Positions 40,672-40,999 of a DNA stretch of 40,999 bases are shown one piece after another. Origin of the DNA: JAWXTS01 sp044433305 (GTDB lineage: Bacteria; Bacteroidota; Bacteroidia; Bacteroidales; Rikenellaceae); the NCBI GenBank assembly GCA_044433305.1, contig JAWXTS010000006.1:1-40999 (forward strand), given 5' to 3'. The position numbers and the translations under genes are program-made. Every line of letters begins with the position of its first letter. Position 1 is the stretch's first letter. The notes beneath the pieces are model-generated. The model was not told the DNA's origin and did no database searches. It worked only from the letters and a program-made list of their open reading frames with translations.

Positions 40672-40999
40672 GCTTTCCCTTCCCTATACCTATACCGCAA
40701 AGGTGACAACGACGTCACCTTGTGTTCTTATGCCCATATAAAGACGGTAATCGCCAAGACACTGAACAAGACACTCAGCTAGACAAGATACCGCGAACTG
40801 GAGACACTCAAAGCCATCCCTCAAAACGCCAAACACGACCATCTCTTATCCACTGTTCTCGGCTATATGCCTATTCCAACACCACCTCAGACCAGCAACA
40901 CCGCCCCTACTCTTTCCCAAAGCTACGCGCAGCGGCAAACCAGCAACACCGCCCCTACTCTTTCCCAAAGCTACGCGCAGCGGCAAACCAGCAACTCGC
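40672..40999 (+). pseudogene. Decayed plus-strand reading frame with internal stop
   Basis: From 40672 one frame reads AFPSLYLYRKGDNDVTLCSY, then a run of ordinary-looking residues to a TAG at 40780-40782, and continues in the same frame (TRYRELETLKAIPQNAKHDH) to the window edge. There is no start codon before the stop, and the family is not recognisable. It may be a remnant of a larger gene. The second half runs into the tandem repeat at 40891. Confidence 0.35.
40891..40999. repeat. 48-bp tandem repeat
   Basis: A 48-base unit starting ACCAGCAACACCGCCCCTAC occupies 40891-40938 and is repeated identically at 40939-40986. A third copy starts at 40987 but diverges after nine bases (ACCAGCAAC, then TCGC). 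The period is a multiple of three, so the plus frame repeats NTAPTLSQSYAQRQTS. The array is cut by the window edge. Confidence 0.9.

Noticed and set aside
40891..40999. CRISPR array
   Set aside because: The 48-base units are head to tail without unique spacers, and no cas genes are nearby.

Overview
The window is chromosomal DNA from an anaerobic member of Bacteroidales (phylum Bacteroidota). The evidence is promoters of the TAnnTTTG / TTTG type, a three-gene quinol:fumarate reductase (frdCAB), the long two-domain form of IspG, an HU-SPOR protein, CarboxypepD_reg-type TonB-dependent receptors, HmuY-like, C25-like and DUF4876/DUF6850-like cell-surface proteins, and an almost complete lack of strong Shine-Dalgarno sites. 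I cannot name the genus. There is no rRNA, CRISPR array or intact mobile element.

Layout. 1-150: a long imperfect DNA palindrome. 148-3450 (minus): class III aminotransferase, trmH, rsgA, cvpA. 3504-6929 (minus): frdC-frdA-frdB, with a well-formed promoter at 6958-6989. 7058-9849 (minus): an uncharacterised protein followed by a secreted glycoside hydrolase 2 family member that has lost both catalytic glutamates. 10058-11850 (plus): mqnA (futalosine menaquinone pathway) and corA. 11963-13894 (minus): an AT-richer scrap holding a MenD-like thiamine-diphosphate enzyme and the C-terminal remnant of a short-chain dehydrogenase, probably left over from a glycan cluster. 14267-15455 (minus): panC-panD. 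15598-17634 (plus): an M49 dipeptidyl-peptidase III lipoprotein. 17733-24646 (minus): an envelope cluster in the order rsfS, ftsH, cdsA, psd, AI-2E-type permease, lgt, HU-SPOR protein. 24762-25670 (minus): an OxyR-like LysR regulator.

25788-35597 (minus) is the most interesting block. It is a six-gene run of exported proteins: TonB-dependent receptor, DUF4876-like lipoprotein, DUF6850-like outer-membrane barrel, gingipain-like C25 lipoprotein protease with a helical-repeat tail, papain-like C1A protease and a short HmuY-like lipoprotein. It has a candidate promoter with upstream direct repeats at one end and a terminator that contains the last stop codon at the other. The working idea, which is inference, is a surface device that cuts host or dietary proteins and imports a released ligand such as haem.

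35901-36145 (minus) holds tRNA-Gly(GCC) and tRNA-Glu(CTC), each with its own promoter. 36233-38341 (minus) is recG. It diverges from ispG and a WbqC-family gene (38413-40657, plus). The window closes in a decayed reading frame with a 48-bp tandem repeat.

Taken together, the housekeeping genes describe an anaerobe that respires fumarate with menaquinone made by the futalosine route, makes its own pantothenate and isoprenoids (MEP pathway), and synthesises phosphatidylethanolamine through cdsA and psd.
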